From positions 1 through 26,141 of the forward strand of contig CAZVBA010000006.1 of assembly GCA_964625325.1 (NCBI GenBank): 26,141 bases of DNA, written 5' to 3'. Position 1 is the stretch's first letter. Each line of letters starts with the position of its first letter. The position numbers were made by a program, and so were the translations under genes. This document shows, piece by piece, positions 7,150 through 15,079 of this stretch. Below the pieces are notes generated by a model. The model saw only the letters and a list, made by a program, of their open reading frames with translations. It did no database searches and had not been told where the DNA came from. Origin of the DNA: CAZILM01 sp964625325. GTDB taxonomy: Bacteria; Patescibacteriota; Saccharimonadia; Saccharimonadales; CAYVSP01.

Positions 7150-8061
7150 TCAAGCCGCCTGTCGAACTTGGGTTGCCTCTACTAGAAAGCCTAAATGAAG
7201 GGTGCGATTATGCTCATTGCCTGGCTGAGCGCGGTGCAGCACACCAATTTGCGGGAACAAGACGCCTTGATTAGCCGCCCAGCCAATTTGTCGTACGAAA
7301 CCGAGCTCATGCGCTATCTCGCCACGCAGGTAGGTGTGGCGGAAAGCATGCAATACTTCGGTTTGATCATGATTATCATGCAATAGATGAGACTGGCGGC
7401 CACCGCCTTCTATAAACAACGTTTTAAGACCGTGCAACCAGGTTTGACGCATGAGCGGAAAGAGTTTAGGCGGAAACTTTGTGTCAACGGCCAAGGCATG
7501 CTCTGCCACGTCAGCACTCAGACTTTTCGCAATATCATCAGCAGCTCTTTGGCCTATTAGTGCTTTATCGCCTGCTGAGGCGTGCTCATGCATGTATGAT
7601 AGTGCTTCACGGTAGTAAGTGCTATCGGCAAATACGGTCGTTGTGTCGGCAGGATTTTCGATGCCATGAGCCTGCCAAAAACCTTCACGCTCAGCGTGGG
7701 CAGTTAGTCCAACCATATCAAGGAACTCAGTTTTAGGTGCACCTGGGGCGGCTTCTTGGCAGACAATCCCAGTTAGTACTGGCTGCACTGGCCAACGGGT
7801 GCCATCAATATGCCACAGGTGATCCGGCGCCCACCAATCTCGACTGATTGAGTGATCAGCCCGTCGCGCCATAGTATAACCATCTTCTGGGCGTGGTACT
7901 GGCAATGCATGCTGTGCGAGATCGGTGTCAAACACTTCGGCAAGTGGTAATTCACCAAGCTGTCGCGACCATTCCTGATGCGTCGCCGGTGCCTGCCCTA
8001 CTTCAAAGGTGAGCGTACTAGGCTCGGCAAAACCAATATCTTGGATATTATGAAGCGTCAT
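7150..8061 (-). CDS. TauD/TfdA-like Fe(II)/2-oxoglutarate dioxygenase
   Basis: Likely a non-haem iron oxygenase that couples 2-oxoglutarate decarboxylation to hydroxylation of a small substrate. In the 303-aa protein the HxD half of the metal triad is LWHIDGTRW (His84, Asp86). The distal histidine is His276 in VLHRAQPGNEHNRTLHLGF, followed ten residues later by Arg286, the position of the 2-oxoglutarate-binding arginine in TauD. These are seen directly; the substrate is not predictable. Promoter: TTGTCA, 17 nt, TAAACT, 6 nt to ATG. It sits directly upstream of der and shares a back-to-back promoter with an aspartokinase gene. Such oxygenases are unexpected in a reduced genome, and acquisition by transfer is plausible. 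Confidence 0.75.
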   Translation of the reverse strand: MTLHNIQDIGFAEPSTLTFEVGQAPATHQEWSRQLGELPLAEVFDTDLAQHALPVPRPEDGYTMARRADHSISRDWWAPDHLWHIDGTRWPVQPVLTGIVCQEAAPGAPKTEFLDMVGLTAHAEREGFWQAHGIENPADTTTVFADSTYYREALSYMHEHASAGDKALIGQRAADDIAKSLSADVAEHALAVDTKFPPKLFPLMRQTWLHGLKTLFIEGGGRQSHLLHDNHDQTEVLHAFRHTYLRGEIAHELGFVRQIGWAANQGVLFPQIGVLHRAQPGNEHNRTLHLGFLVEATQVRQAA

Positions 8062-8067
8062 CGATCC

Positions 8068-8118
8068 AGTTTAACAGAGATGGGCGGCATTGACAATAGA
8101 GGCTTATTAAATTATAAT
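8068..8118. promoter_or_regulatory. Divergent promoters sharing one -35 element
   Basis: Plus strand: TTGACA (8090-8095), 17 nt, TATAAT (8113-8118), 9 nt to the ATG at 8128. Minus strand: TTGTCA (8096-8091), 17 nt, TAAACT (8073-8068), 6 nt to the ATG at 8061. The two -35 hexamers overlap by five bases in TTGACAA, so polymerase can probably occupy only one orientation at a time. Confidence 0.75.
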
Positions 8119-8127
8119 TTGCATTCT

Positions 8128-9501
8128 ATGTCTGAGAGAGTAGGAAAACTTGGTGGATCGTCAATGGCTGAGCCCGAAGTCAGCGCTGCTGTGGTCTTAG
8201 CGAGGCCAGAGACTCAGGTTTTTGTAGTATCGGCCTTAGCTACGGGCATACCGCCGTATGAAAAAATGACCGACACCCTGTTTGGCTATAGCCAACTTAT
8301 CAAGCAAGGCGTTCGCGCGGCTTCTGAGCTCAGATCTGAAATTGTTGATGTCTACGATGATGCTTACTCTATGCTTGATTCACCTGTTCGTACCGAAATG
8401 CGCCGTGCGGTTGCTGGCGAGCTTGCGCCACGCACTTCTGGGGGGTACGCCTATTACCCCTCAAGGGGTGAACTTATTAGTGCCCGCTACTTTGGACACC
8501 TGACCGGTTTACCGTGGGCCTATCCAGCGCTGCGCTTTCACACAGACGGGCGTATAAATTGGACAAAGACCCAAGTCGCGGTAAGACGCCAAGTTGAGCA
8601 AGCCGAGAGTCGTTTAATTGTTCCCGGCTATTTTGGCTATGATCTTTTTAATCAAATCGTATTGTTGAATCGTGGCGGTTCAGATCGTACCGGAGCCCTT
8701 TATGCCAGGGCGCTGGGTGCTGACTATGACAACTGGACCAACACGGATGGCATTCAAAGCGCCAATCCAAAATATATCGATAACGCTATCACTATTCCCG
8801 AGCTGACGCGCCATGAAGTAAGAGAAGGTGCTAACGGCGGCAGCGGCGTGTTGCAGGGTGATACTATCTTGGACCTAGATGGCTCAGATGTAGTCACATA
8901 CGTTAGGAACACGTTTAATCCTGAAGGTCCTTTCACCAAAGTCGTAAAAGATGTCAGTGATTTTGAAGTACGCACGCTCGACCAAAGTAAGCCCGTTATC
9001 TCTGTGACTGGGCGAGAAGATGTAGTCATGATTGATATGGCTGACCTTGGTATGGCCGACAGAATTGGTTATTTAGAACGAATTCTTAGGCATATGGCCA
9101 AGCTCGGTTTGGCCCTTGTACAAGCGCCTAGTGCCGAGGACTTTTCTAGCCTTACCATACGCGAAACTGATCAAAACCGGGCAACTATCGAGGAACTGGC
9201 AGACTATGCGAGAAGAGGCTTGGTTAGTGCCGCAGGTAGAGTGGTCATAAGAGACATCGGTATGGTTTATGTAGTTGGTGAAGCTTTGCGCAATAATCCA
9301 CAAGCCCGCCGGTTTACCTTGATGAGGGCATTGCGTACGCCTATCGGCAGAGATAATCATCAATTCGATCACACCATGGAACCGGTTGGTAACTCGCAAA
9401 GTCCTTCTTTAGCTTTTATCACAGAACGAGAAGCTGTTAAACCATTAGTGGAACAACTTCACGCTCACGAGATTGAAGGCAAACCATCGCTATTTACGTA
9501 A
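8128..9501 (+). CDS. Aspartokinase (monofunctional, ACT domains)
   Basis: Phosphorylates L-aspartate to aspartyl-4-phosphate, the entry to lysine/diaminopimelate, threonine and methionine. The 457-aa length matches monofunctional aspartokinases. Seen: GKLGGSS at 6-12 (Lys7), RGELISAR at 113-120 (Glu115), LNRGGSDRTGALYARALGAD at 180-199, the NTDGIQSANP segment (205-214), then a C-terminal regulatory region (about 288-440) that looks like two ACT domains. All catalytic positions I can place are kept. The frame is open from 7978, but the ATG at 8128 has a perfect promoter (TTGACA-17-TATAAT, 9 nt gap), and the upstream extension would read through the divergent promoter. No other gene of the pathway is in the window. 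The 3' end overlaps rluB by 37 nt. Confidence 0.85.
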   Translation: MSERVGKLGGSSMAEPEVSAAVVLARPETQVFVVSALATGIPPYEKMTDTLFGYSQLIKQGVRAASELRSEIVDVYDDAYSMLDSPVRTEMRRAVAGELAPRTSGGYAYYPSRGELISARYFGHLTGLPWAYPALRFHTDGRINWTKTQVAVRRQVEQAESRLIVPGYFGYDLFNQIVLLNRGGSDRTGALYARALGADYDNWTNTDGIQSANPKYIDNAITIPELTRHEVREGANGGSGVLQGDTILDLDGSDVVTYVRNTFNPEGPFTKVVKDVSDFEVRTLDQSKPVISVTGREDVVMIDMADLGMADRIGYLERILRHMAKLGLALVQAPSAEDFSSLTIRETDQNRATIEELADYARRGLVSAAGRVVIRDIGMVYVVGEALRNNPQARRFTLMRALRTPIGRDNHQFDHTMEPVGNSQSPSLAFITEREAVKPLVEQLHAHEIEGKPSLFT

Positions 9502-10133
9502 GTTCCTTCGGCGATATTGCCTAGTACATAAGAGCCGAAGCGGGTACGGTGGAGCTTGGTGACCTTGAAACCAAGTGCGTCGAAAGTGCGGCGGATTTGG
9601 CGGTTGCGTCCCTCGCTCATGTGGACCGTCCAATTTCGGCCATTGCCATTTAGTTTTAACCGGCTAATTCCATCTTCCAACTGCACCCCCCGTTCAACTT
9701 CATCCCTAGCTTGCTCAGCTAGTGGTTTGTCCAGCTCAATTAGGTAGACCTTCTCCTTTTGGAAGCTGGGGTGTGTGAGTTGGTGCGCTAATTTACCATC
9801 ATTAGTTAAAAGCAACAGGCCCGAGGAGTTTTTGTCGAGACGGCCGACTGGTTTGAGGTGGTGCAATTCCCTAGGTAATAAATCATAGATGGTCTTACTG
9901 CCCTGCCCGTCGCGACTGCAGACGTAGCCGGCCGGTTTGTTGAGTATGACGGTAGTCGGCGCATTGGCAATAGAACATAACTTACCGTCCAGGGTCACCT
10001 TATCTTCCGGCGATACCTCTTGGCCGAGTTGCCCTATATGGTCATTAACTCTAACGCGCTGCTCGCTAATTGCCGCATCAGCCGCTCGGCGGCTTAAACC
10101 AGTAGCCAGGGCTACATATCGATTCAATCGCAT
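9465..10133 (-). CDS. Pseudouridine synthase, RsuA/RluB/E/F family
   Basis: Isomerises a uridine in rRNA to pseudouridine. The 222-aa protein has an N-terminal S4 RNA-binding domain (MRLNRYVALATGLSRRAADA, then VRVN) and a catalytic domain with GRLDKNSSGLLLLTNDG, whose Asp100 is the nucleophile. NKPAGYVCS (65-73) and EGRNRQIRR also fit the family. RluB-like is more likely than RsuA-like, but the target base cannot be read from sequence. It follows the receiver gene by 12 nt on the same strand with no clear Shine-Dalgarno, so it is probably the last gene of the kinase-receiver operon. Confidence 0.93.
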   Translation of the reverse strand: MRLNRYVALATGLSRRAADAAISEQRVRVNDHIGQLGQEVSPEDKVTLDGKLCSIANAPTTVILNKPAGYVCSRDGQGSKTIYDLLPRELHHLKPVGRLDKNSSGLLLLTNDGKLAHQLTHPSFQKEKVYLIELDKPLAEQARDEVERGVQLEDGISRLKLNGNGRNWTVHMSEGRNRQIRRTFDALGFKVTKLHRTRFGSYVLGNIAEGTYVNSDGLPSIS

Positions 10134-10145
10134 ATTGCCAGCTTA

Positions 10146-11069
10146 CTACAGCGCTACTGCATTCGGATCATTGGGATCGGTACCAGGCGTTTGATTCGGT
10201 CCAATTATCTGCCCTGGCGTGTGCGGAGCTGCGCCTGGGCTAATGACTGTTTCGGCCGGTGGTGCGGCGGCGCTCGACGCGCTGCCATTTTGATTATCCG
10301 TTTCTTTGGCAAGGAGGTCGTTAAGCGAAGTTTTGGTGGTGGTATCTTCAGGCGGTTGGATAACTCGTTCGTGTGAAGAAGGTAGTTCAACGTTGGCGGT
10401 CGGAGTTGCTCCCACCATCTGTTTACCATCAGTTGCGGCAGTAAAACCTTTGATTTGGCCGGTTAGGGCGGCCTGCTCATCCTTGGTGGTTTCGGCAATG
10501 TCGGCCGGAGTCGCCGGGGCTGCCGTGGTCGTATCGGCTGGCGGTTCTGCCGGCGTAGTCGGTTCGTCTGCAATCGCAATCGCTTGGCTGCTTGGCGCTA
10601 CCGCCGGAGTATCGGTGGCTGGTGTCTGGGACGCGGCCGGCTCGTCAGCTACCGGCGCTGGTGCAGCTGGGGCGGGTGTTTCACCGGTTGTCGGCGACTT
10701 GGTACCTTCTAACACTTCGCGCGCTGTCTTAGCCACATCTTCCAGTGTAACCTGTGATTTTACTAAGTAACGGTCAGCGCCTAATTTGTCAGCCCGTTCT
10801 TTGTCTTCGGCTTGGCTCAAGGCGGTCATGACAACTACCTTGGTGTCTTTGGTTTCAGCTGTGCTGCGCAAGATATCCAGCATGTCAAAGCCGCTGATTT
10901 TGGGCATCATGACGTCGGCAATAATAAGATCGGGGCGTTCTTTGACGGCCATGGCCAGTGCTTCTTCACCGTCTTTGGCAGTAACAATTTCATAACCTTC
11001 GGCCAGTAGCCTGGCTTCATAAATTTCACGGAGGTTGTTATCGTCCTCCACCAGCATGATTTTTGCCAT
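10146..11069 (-). CDS. Receiver-domain protein with long Pro/Ala/Thr tail
   Basis: A two-component receiver. Residues 1-122 form a complete REC domain: acidic Glu8/Asp9/Asp10, phospho-acceptor Asp52 (IIADVMMP), Thr82 and Lys104. The remaining 184 residues are low complexity, rich in Pro, Ala, Thr and acidic residues, with no DNA-binding, enzymatic or membrane segment. The tail is probably disordered and may bind partners or act as a spacer. Output by a DNA-binding domain is excluded by the sequence. It lies 47 nt after the histidine kinase gene, the likely partner. Upstream of the start is TGATACAAT (overlapping the kinase stop) and a six-codon mini-ORF (11091-11071) that ends 1 nt before this ATG. 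Confidence 0.9.
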   Translation of the reverse strand: MAKIMLVEDDNNLREIYEARLLAEGYEIVTAKDGEEALAMAVKERPDLIIADVMMPKISGFDMLDILRSTAETKDTKVVVMTALSQAEDKERADKLGADRYLVKSQVTLEDVAKTAREVLEGTKSPTTGETPAPAAPAPVADEPAASQTPATDTPAVAPSSQAIAIADEPTTPAEPPADTTTAAPATPADIAETTKDEQAALTGQIKGFTAATDGKQMVGATPTANVELPSSHERVIQPPEDTTTKTSLNDLLAKETDNQNGSASSAAAPPAETVISPGAAPHTPGQIIGPNQTPGTDPNDPNAVAL

Positions 11070-11110
11070 CTTAATGTCTACCTGTCTTCATAGTGCTTAT
11101 GTTCTGCATT

Positions 11111-11119
11111 ATTGTATCA
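11111..11119 (-). promoter_or_regulatory. Possible internal promoter before the receiver gene
   Basis: TGA plus TACAAT on the minus strand, an extended -10 overlapping the kinase stop codon. It would give a leader of about 35 nt containing the mini-ORF MKTGRH, so this gene would not be leaderless. Confidence 0.35.
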
Positions 11120-12454
11120 CGCACCCGTTAGTGATGGTACCGGCGCCGCCACGGCTGCTTCTCTAGCTTGTAGTTCATTAGCTTGTTGCACGCTGAGGCG
11201 CGGTAAGTTGATAAAAAATGTACTGCCCTTGCCGGTCTCACTCTCGACCCAGATGCGGCCGTTGTACAGTTCCACAATTTTACGGGAAATAAATAAACCT
11301 AGCCCAGTGCCGCCGATAGTCCGGGTGGCCGAGCTGTCAACACGATAGAATTTCTGGAACAGATGCGGAATGTCATCGGCCGGTATGCCGGGGCCGGTGT
11401 CGCGGATATACATTTGGACGACGTTATCATTACCGGTCAGTCCCACCGAGACCTTGCCGGCTTCGGTATACTTAACGGCGTTATCGAACAGGTTAGTTAC
11501 GACTTCGCGGATGCGGTCCGGGTCGGATTTTACGTAATACAGCGGGCGTATCAGTTTGGCGACACTCTGGCCGTGGCTGGCGTCAATCAACGAAGATTCG
11601 GGCGTGCCGATGACAAATTCCATAGTTAGCCCCTTCTTGGTGGCGGCAAAGCGCAAGTCGTTGGTCAGTTGCTCCAGGAAGCTGCCCATCTCAACCACCA
11701 CCGGGTGGCTGGTCAGACGGCCATCCTCGGCCCTGGCGCTGGTCAACAAATCCTGGAATAGTTTGCCCAAGTGCTGGGTGGAGGTGTGCGCTTTATCTAA
11801 AAAGTCGCGGGCTTTGCTATCAATTTTACTAACGCGGTCGTTGAGAGCTAAGGCTAGATAACCTTCAATGGCGGCCACCGGCGTGCGCATTTCATGGCTG
11901 GCGGTGCTGATAAATTCGGCGCGGCGGGCTTCTTCGCGGCGCTCTTCACTGACATCGCGGAAGATACCGACCGCGCCGGTGACATTATTGTCGCCATCTA
12001 GCAATGGCGAAACACTTAGGCTGATAGACAGCGGCTGGCCCGACTTAGTTAGCAGTGTGGCATTGTTGTCACGGACTGGCGCGTGGGCCTCAAACGCCCT
12101 GCTAAGTGGATCTTCACTGTCGGTATATGGCTTGTTGTGGTCATCGACAAGTTTGAGAACGGCGTGATAGTCCAAGCCGGTGGCTTCTGTTTCCGGCCAG
12201 CCGGTTATCTTAGCCGCCGCTGGGTTAAACAACTGAATGGTTTTTTGGCTGTCAATCAGCATGATGCCGTCGTCGATTGATTCCAGGATAATGTCGGATT
12301 TGCGTTTCTCGTCTCTAAGGCTGCTGGCCAGCTTGCTGACTTTCTTGCTTTTTCTTTTCTGCCGATACCAGCGCAACGCCAAAAAGCCGGCGATTGCCAG
12401 TACGGCAATGCCAATAATCGGCCCAACGATTTTTACAATTGTTTGTGTTGACAT
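11117..12454 (-). CDS. PAS-domain sensor histidine kinase (HK1)
   Basis: The 445-aa protein has one N-terminal membrane helix (about 8-27) followed by a basic stop-transfer stretch, so almost all of it is cytoplasmic. A PAS domain (about 53-170; DDGIMLID, FNPAAAKITGW) comes next. HisKA carries phospho-acceptor His187 in STASHEMRTPVAA. The ATPase domain has N-box NLFDNAVKYT (321-330), G1 DTGPGI (352-357), F-box FQKFYR and G2 GGTGLGL (381-387). With no extracytoplasmic sensor region, the signal is probably sensed by the PAS domain or in the membrane. Its partner is most likely the receiver protein just downstream. Only a weak -10 (CATAAC, 4 nt before the ATG) is visible. Confidence 0.95.
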   Translation of the reverse strand: MSTQTIVKIVGPIIGIAVLAIAGFLALRWYRQKRKSKKVSKLASSLRDEKRKSDIILESIDDGIMLIDSQKTIQLFNPAAAKITGWPETEATGLDYHAVLKLVDDHNKPYTDSEDPLSRAFEAHAPVRDNNATLLTKSGQPLSISLSVSPLLDGDNNVTGAVGIFRDVSEERREEARRAEFISTASHEMRTPVAAIEGYLALALNDRVSKIDSKARDFLDKAHTSTQHLGKLFQDLLTSARAEDGRLTSHPVVVEMGSFLEQLTNDLRFAATKKGLTMEFVIGTPESSLIDASHGQSVAKLIRPLYYVKSDPDRIREVVTNLFDNAVKYTEAGKVSVGLTGNDNVVQMYIRDTGPGIPADDIPHLFQKFYRVDSSATRTIGGTGLGLFISRKIVELYNGRIWVESETGKGSTFFINLPRLSVQQANELQAREAAVAAPVPSLTGA

Positions 12455-12539
12455 ATTGGTTATGTTTTGACAGTTCTTATTATCTGTTTTTTTTGGCTGA
12501 TATGCAAGCCTTTCTTATCTGGACGTACTCTGTTACCCG

Positions 12540-12548
12540 TGATAGTCT
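12540..12548 (+). promoter_or_regulatory. Possible extended -10 of tRNA-Glu
   Basis: TGA plus TAGTCT, 14 nt before the tRNA 5' end, giving a 5' leader of about 7 nt. The -35 is unclear. Confidence 0.35.
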
Positions 12549-12562
12549 AAGGCAGTTAATCA

Positions 12563-12638
12563 GGCCCCTTCGTCTAGCGGTTAGGACATCTGGTTCTCAT
12601 CCAGAAAATCGCGGGTTCGAATCCCGCAGGGGTCACCA
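12563..12638 (+). tRNA. tRNA-Glu (anticodon CTC)
   Basis: Complete cloverleaf of 76 nt including an encoded CCA. The acceptor stem GGCCCCT pairs with AGGGGTC (one G-U), the anticodon stem TCTGG pairs with CCAGA around the loop TTCTCAT, and the T arm is GCGGG TTCGAAT CCCGC. The loop places CTC at positions 34-36, reading GAG. The TTC anticodon isoacceptor for GAA must be elsewhere. Confidence 0.97.
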
Positions 12639-12653
12639 AATTAATCTTGGCGC

Positions 12654-12659
12654 TAATCT
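12654..12659 (+). promoter_or_regulatory. -10 element of the PQ-loop-like membrane protein gene
   Basis: TAATCT, 9 nt before the ATG at 12669. There is no -35, because the tRNA occupies that position, so co-transcription with the tRNA is also possible. Confidence 0.4.
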
Positions 12660-12668
12660 AAATCAATT

Positions 12669-13268
12669 ATGCATAACTTACCCGTCGCCCTTATCGGAGC
12701 TATAGCCGGAATGCTGGGTGTTCTTGGTTTAGTACCATACGTCCGGGATATTTTTCATCACAAAACGGAGCCCGAGCGGGCCATGTGGTGGATATATGCC
12801 TTTCTATTTGCGGTTCTATTTGCAGCCCAGCTGAATGCCGGTGCCAAGTGGTTACTATTAGTTACCGGCGAATATGTTGTGTCAGCCGTCATTATCGCCG
12901 TTCTGTCGTTGCGCTACGGCTACGGCAAGTTTCATAAAAGAGATATGATTTCCCTTGTCATAGCGGCGCTAGGGATAGTGTTATGGTTGATCACTAACAA
13001 CCCGCTGATTGCCATCGTCATTGTGATTTTGGTAGATGCTGCGGGCTTCTGGTTAACCTTACTGAAAACCTGGCACGCGCCCCATAGCGAGACGCTTATA
13101 TCCTGGCAGCTATCCTTTGCGGGCGCCCTACTGAGTATCTTCACGGTCAATACCTGGCGGCTTGACCTGGTTATCTATCCTTTGTATGCGGCACTCGGCA
13201 CTGCTTTGTTAGTCGGGCTTATTATGTATCGCCGACCAAAAGTTAAAGCAGATTTACCCGATTTCTAA
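12669..13268 (+). CDS. Polytopic membrane protein, PQ-loop/SWEET-like
   Basis: The 199-aa protein has about seven hydrophobic segments and short loops. Two segments resemble each other in the way PQ-loop repeats do: GLVPYVRDIFHHKTEPERA near 20-38 and GFWLTLLKTWHAPHSETLI near 126-144 (a helix ending, basic kinked loop, then Trp-rich helix). This suggests a two-repeat transporter of the PQ-loop/SWEET type. The canonical Pro-Gln pair is not conserved (Pro-Tyr in the first repeat), so the assignment is tentative. A second small polytopic family is the alternative. It starts 30 nt after tRNA-Glu and converges on umuC with a 10-nt gap. The substrate is unknown. Confidence 0.7.
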   Translation: MHNLPVALIGAIAGMLGVLGLVPYVRDIFHHKTEPERAMWWIYAFLFAVLFAAQLNAGAKWLLLVTGEYVVSAVIIAVLSLRYGYGKFHKRDMISLVIAALGIVLWLITNNPLIAIVIVILVDAAGFWLTLLKTWHAPHSETLISWQLSFAGALLSIFTVNTWRLDLVIYPLYAALGTALLVGLIMYRRPKVKADLPDF

Positions 13269-13278
13269 GACCAACGCA

Positions 13279-14736
13279 TCACTGTATATTAATTTCGACT
13301 GGTGGTAATTCTTCCCAGCGGCTTGTATAGCGCGGGCTGCGCAATGTCTGGCGCGGCTCCCATTTATTGCCTAGATCTTCAGCGGCATAATACAGGTGGT
13401 GCTTGCCGTAGCGCTCATTAACGTCATCAACTACCTGCATGCGGGCGACCGAGCGGACGTGCTGCCTTACGTTGATATCGCCTAGCAAATCAGTTTGTAG
13501 TACTTGAGCCGGCGCAAAGTCGTATAACATAACGCCAGCCCGATAGTAAGCAGCTCGCGGGTCATGGACGGTGCCCAAGGCGCGCACCAGCGCCTCGGTG
13601 ATAACGCCGGTGTCAGCCGTGGGCATGGCAAAACGGATTTCACTGCCCCACCGACGATAGCCTGGCTTGTGCTTGTTGGTAGCTAGAAATAAGCTGGCCC
13701 GCCGGGCTAGCTGCTTACTCTCGCGCAAGCGGAAGGCCGCCCGCGCCGTGAAATTAGCAACCGCCGCTTCTATGATGTGGATATCAGTAACGTCCTCACC
13801 GAACGTTCGGGTGCGGGCAATACTTTTACGCACCTTGCCCTCCACTTCCAACGGCAGGCAGCTGGTACCGTTAAGTTCATAAACCAGATGTTCGCCGTGA
13901 ACGCCCATCAGCTGTCGGGCCAGACCGGTGCTCAGCCGAGATAAATCATAGGCCGTCCTGATGCCCAGGGCCTGCAGTTGCGGCGCCAGCCGCCAGCCGA
14001 TACCCCACACGTCTTTCAGCGGCAGACGTCGTAAGTGCTCAGCGTGTTCAGCTTCGGTTACATGTATAAGGCTCAGTGCGCCGTGGTGCTGAGGCTCTTT
14101 TTTAGCGTGGTCACTGGCCAGCTTGGCCAGGGTTTTGGTGGGCGCGATACCGATCGATACTGGTATGCCGACGTAGCGCAGGACGTCGGCGCGGACTGCC
14201 CTGCCCCAAGCCGTGTAGTCGGCAATGTCGAGCTCACTTAAATCCAAAAATGACTCGTCAACCGAATAGATTTCAATCCGCGGCGTCATGCTGATAAGCA
14301 GTTGGGTGATGCGCCGGGAGATATCACCGTAGAGCTCAAAATTACCGGAAAACTGGATTACGTGGTACTGCTTAAAGACGTCGCGCCACTTGAAAGCTGG
14401 CGCGCCCATCGGGATGCCCAGCAGCTTGGCTTCGTTGCTTCTGGCCACTACGCAGCCATCATTGCTGGAAAGCACTACTACTGGCTTGCCTTCCAGGTCC
14501 GGCCGGAACAGGCGCTGGCAACTGACAAAGAAATTATTGCAATCAATCAGCGCGAAGACACGCACCGCACTCGCCTGTTTCCTGGCAGAGCCAGTAACCC
14601 CGCGAGCGCTTGTGGCGCTGGGCGTTGTTGCAGATTCTGATGCTCGTTCATCGTATTTCATATACGCCTCACTCCGCTTCTCATCTGCGCCTAGCCCAGC
14701 ATCCACATGCGTGCTTCGCCTATGTCTTTTACCCAT
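13279..14736 (-). CDS. umuC: Y-family DNA polymerase UmuC (Pol V catalytic subunit)
   Basis: Error-prone translesion polymerase. The 485-aa protein is longer than the roughly 420 aa of typical UmuC because of a polar N-terminal extension of about 59 residues. The polymerase core follows: FALIDCNNFFVSC (61-73, metal ligand Asp65), FRPDLEGKPVVVLSSNDGCV, NFELYGDIS and YSVDESFLDL (158-166, Asp160/Glu161). Then come helix-hairpin-helix (DVWGIG) and little-finger domains, and the C-terminal UmuC tail RSPRYTSRWEEL. The frame opens at 14817, but the ATG at 14736 overlaps the umuD stop by 8 nt with AAGGA upstream, the usual coupled arrangement. All catalytic residues are kept, so it should be active. 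Confidence 0.95.
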   Translation of the reverse strand: MGKRHRRSTHVDAGLGADEKRSEAYMKYDERASESATTPSATSARGVTGSARKQASAVRVFALIDCNNFFVSCQRLFRPDLEGKPVVVLSSNDGCVVARSNEAKLLGIPMGAPAFKWRDVFKQYHVIQFSGNFELYGDISRRITQLLISMTPRIEIYSVDESFLDLSELDIADYTAWGRAVRADVLRYVGIPVSIGIAPTKTLAKLASDHAKKEPQHHGALSLIHVTEAEHAEHLRRLPLKDVWGIGWRLAPQLQALGIRTAYDLSRLSTGLARQLMGVHGEHLVYELNGTSCLPLEVEGKVRKSIARTRTFGEDVTDIHIIEAAVANFTARAAFRLRESKQLARRASLFLATNKHKPGYRRWGSEIRFAMPTADTGVITEALVRALGTVHDPRAAYYRAGVMLYDFAPAQVLQTDLLGDINVRQHVRSVARMQVVDDVNERYGKHHLYYAAEDLGNKWEPRQTLRSPRYTSRWEELPPVEINIQ

Positions 14737-15079
14737 TTTTTCTATTTCCTTGGACAAATTGGTGGATGATGGAAGTAACCACGCCCCAGACGGCTGCGCC
14801 TGGCGGCAAGTAAGCAAAGCGACAGACCATCATGCTGTCGTCTTGCCAGTAAATTACCAGGTGGGTGGTCCGCGGCTTGAGCGCCCGGTCGACTATGACG
14901 ATGTCGCCCTCAAAGACACCGTGCTGCTCGCCGTTATTGCCAGCCACGCGCATAAAGAACGTGCTGACGGCGTGACGAATCAATAGTTGATTTAGGTCTA
15001 ACGTTTGCAGACCTATGTCGGTAGCCGGGTTCGGGAACCCTTCGTGGACACTTACATTGCTGGGAATCTCGTAATACAT
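14729..15079 (-). CDS. umuD: UmuD homologue lacking the protease dyad
   Basis: Accessory subunit of Pol V. The 116-aa protein aligns along E. coli UmuD: EGFPNPATD (cleavage region, 13-21), LDLNQLLIRH (27-36), FFMRVAG, VFEGDIVIVDRAL (55-67). The Ser60 position of GDSM is Asn49 (AGNNG), and the Lys97 position is Cys86 (MMVCRF), so the LexA-type Ser/Lys dyad is missing. Only about 13 residues precede the cleavage region, compared with 24 in E. coli, and the segment before the final strand is shortened. The gene therefore seems to encode something close to ready-made UmuD'. The start has the strongest Shine-Dalgarno in the window (AGAGGTGAT), and the gene overlaps umuC. Confidence 0.88.
   Translation of the reverse strand: MYYEIPSNVSVHEGFPNPATDIGLQTLDLNQLLIRHAVSTFFMRVAGNNGEQHGVFEGDIVIVDRALKPRTTHLVIYWQDDSMMVCRFAYLPPGAAVWGVVTSIIHQFVQGNRKNG

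Noticed and set aside
7150..7152. UGA recoded as glycine, as in some Patescibacteria
   Set aside because: TGA ends the TauD-like, HK1 and RR2 genes at the expected family lengths and no TGA falls inside a conserved domain, so the standard bacterial code fits.
10306..10770. 154-aa plus-strand ORF rich in Ala, Val and Ser
   Set aside because: It is antisense to the low-complexity tail of the receiver protein. Biased composition explains the open frame, and there is no promoter or start context.
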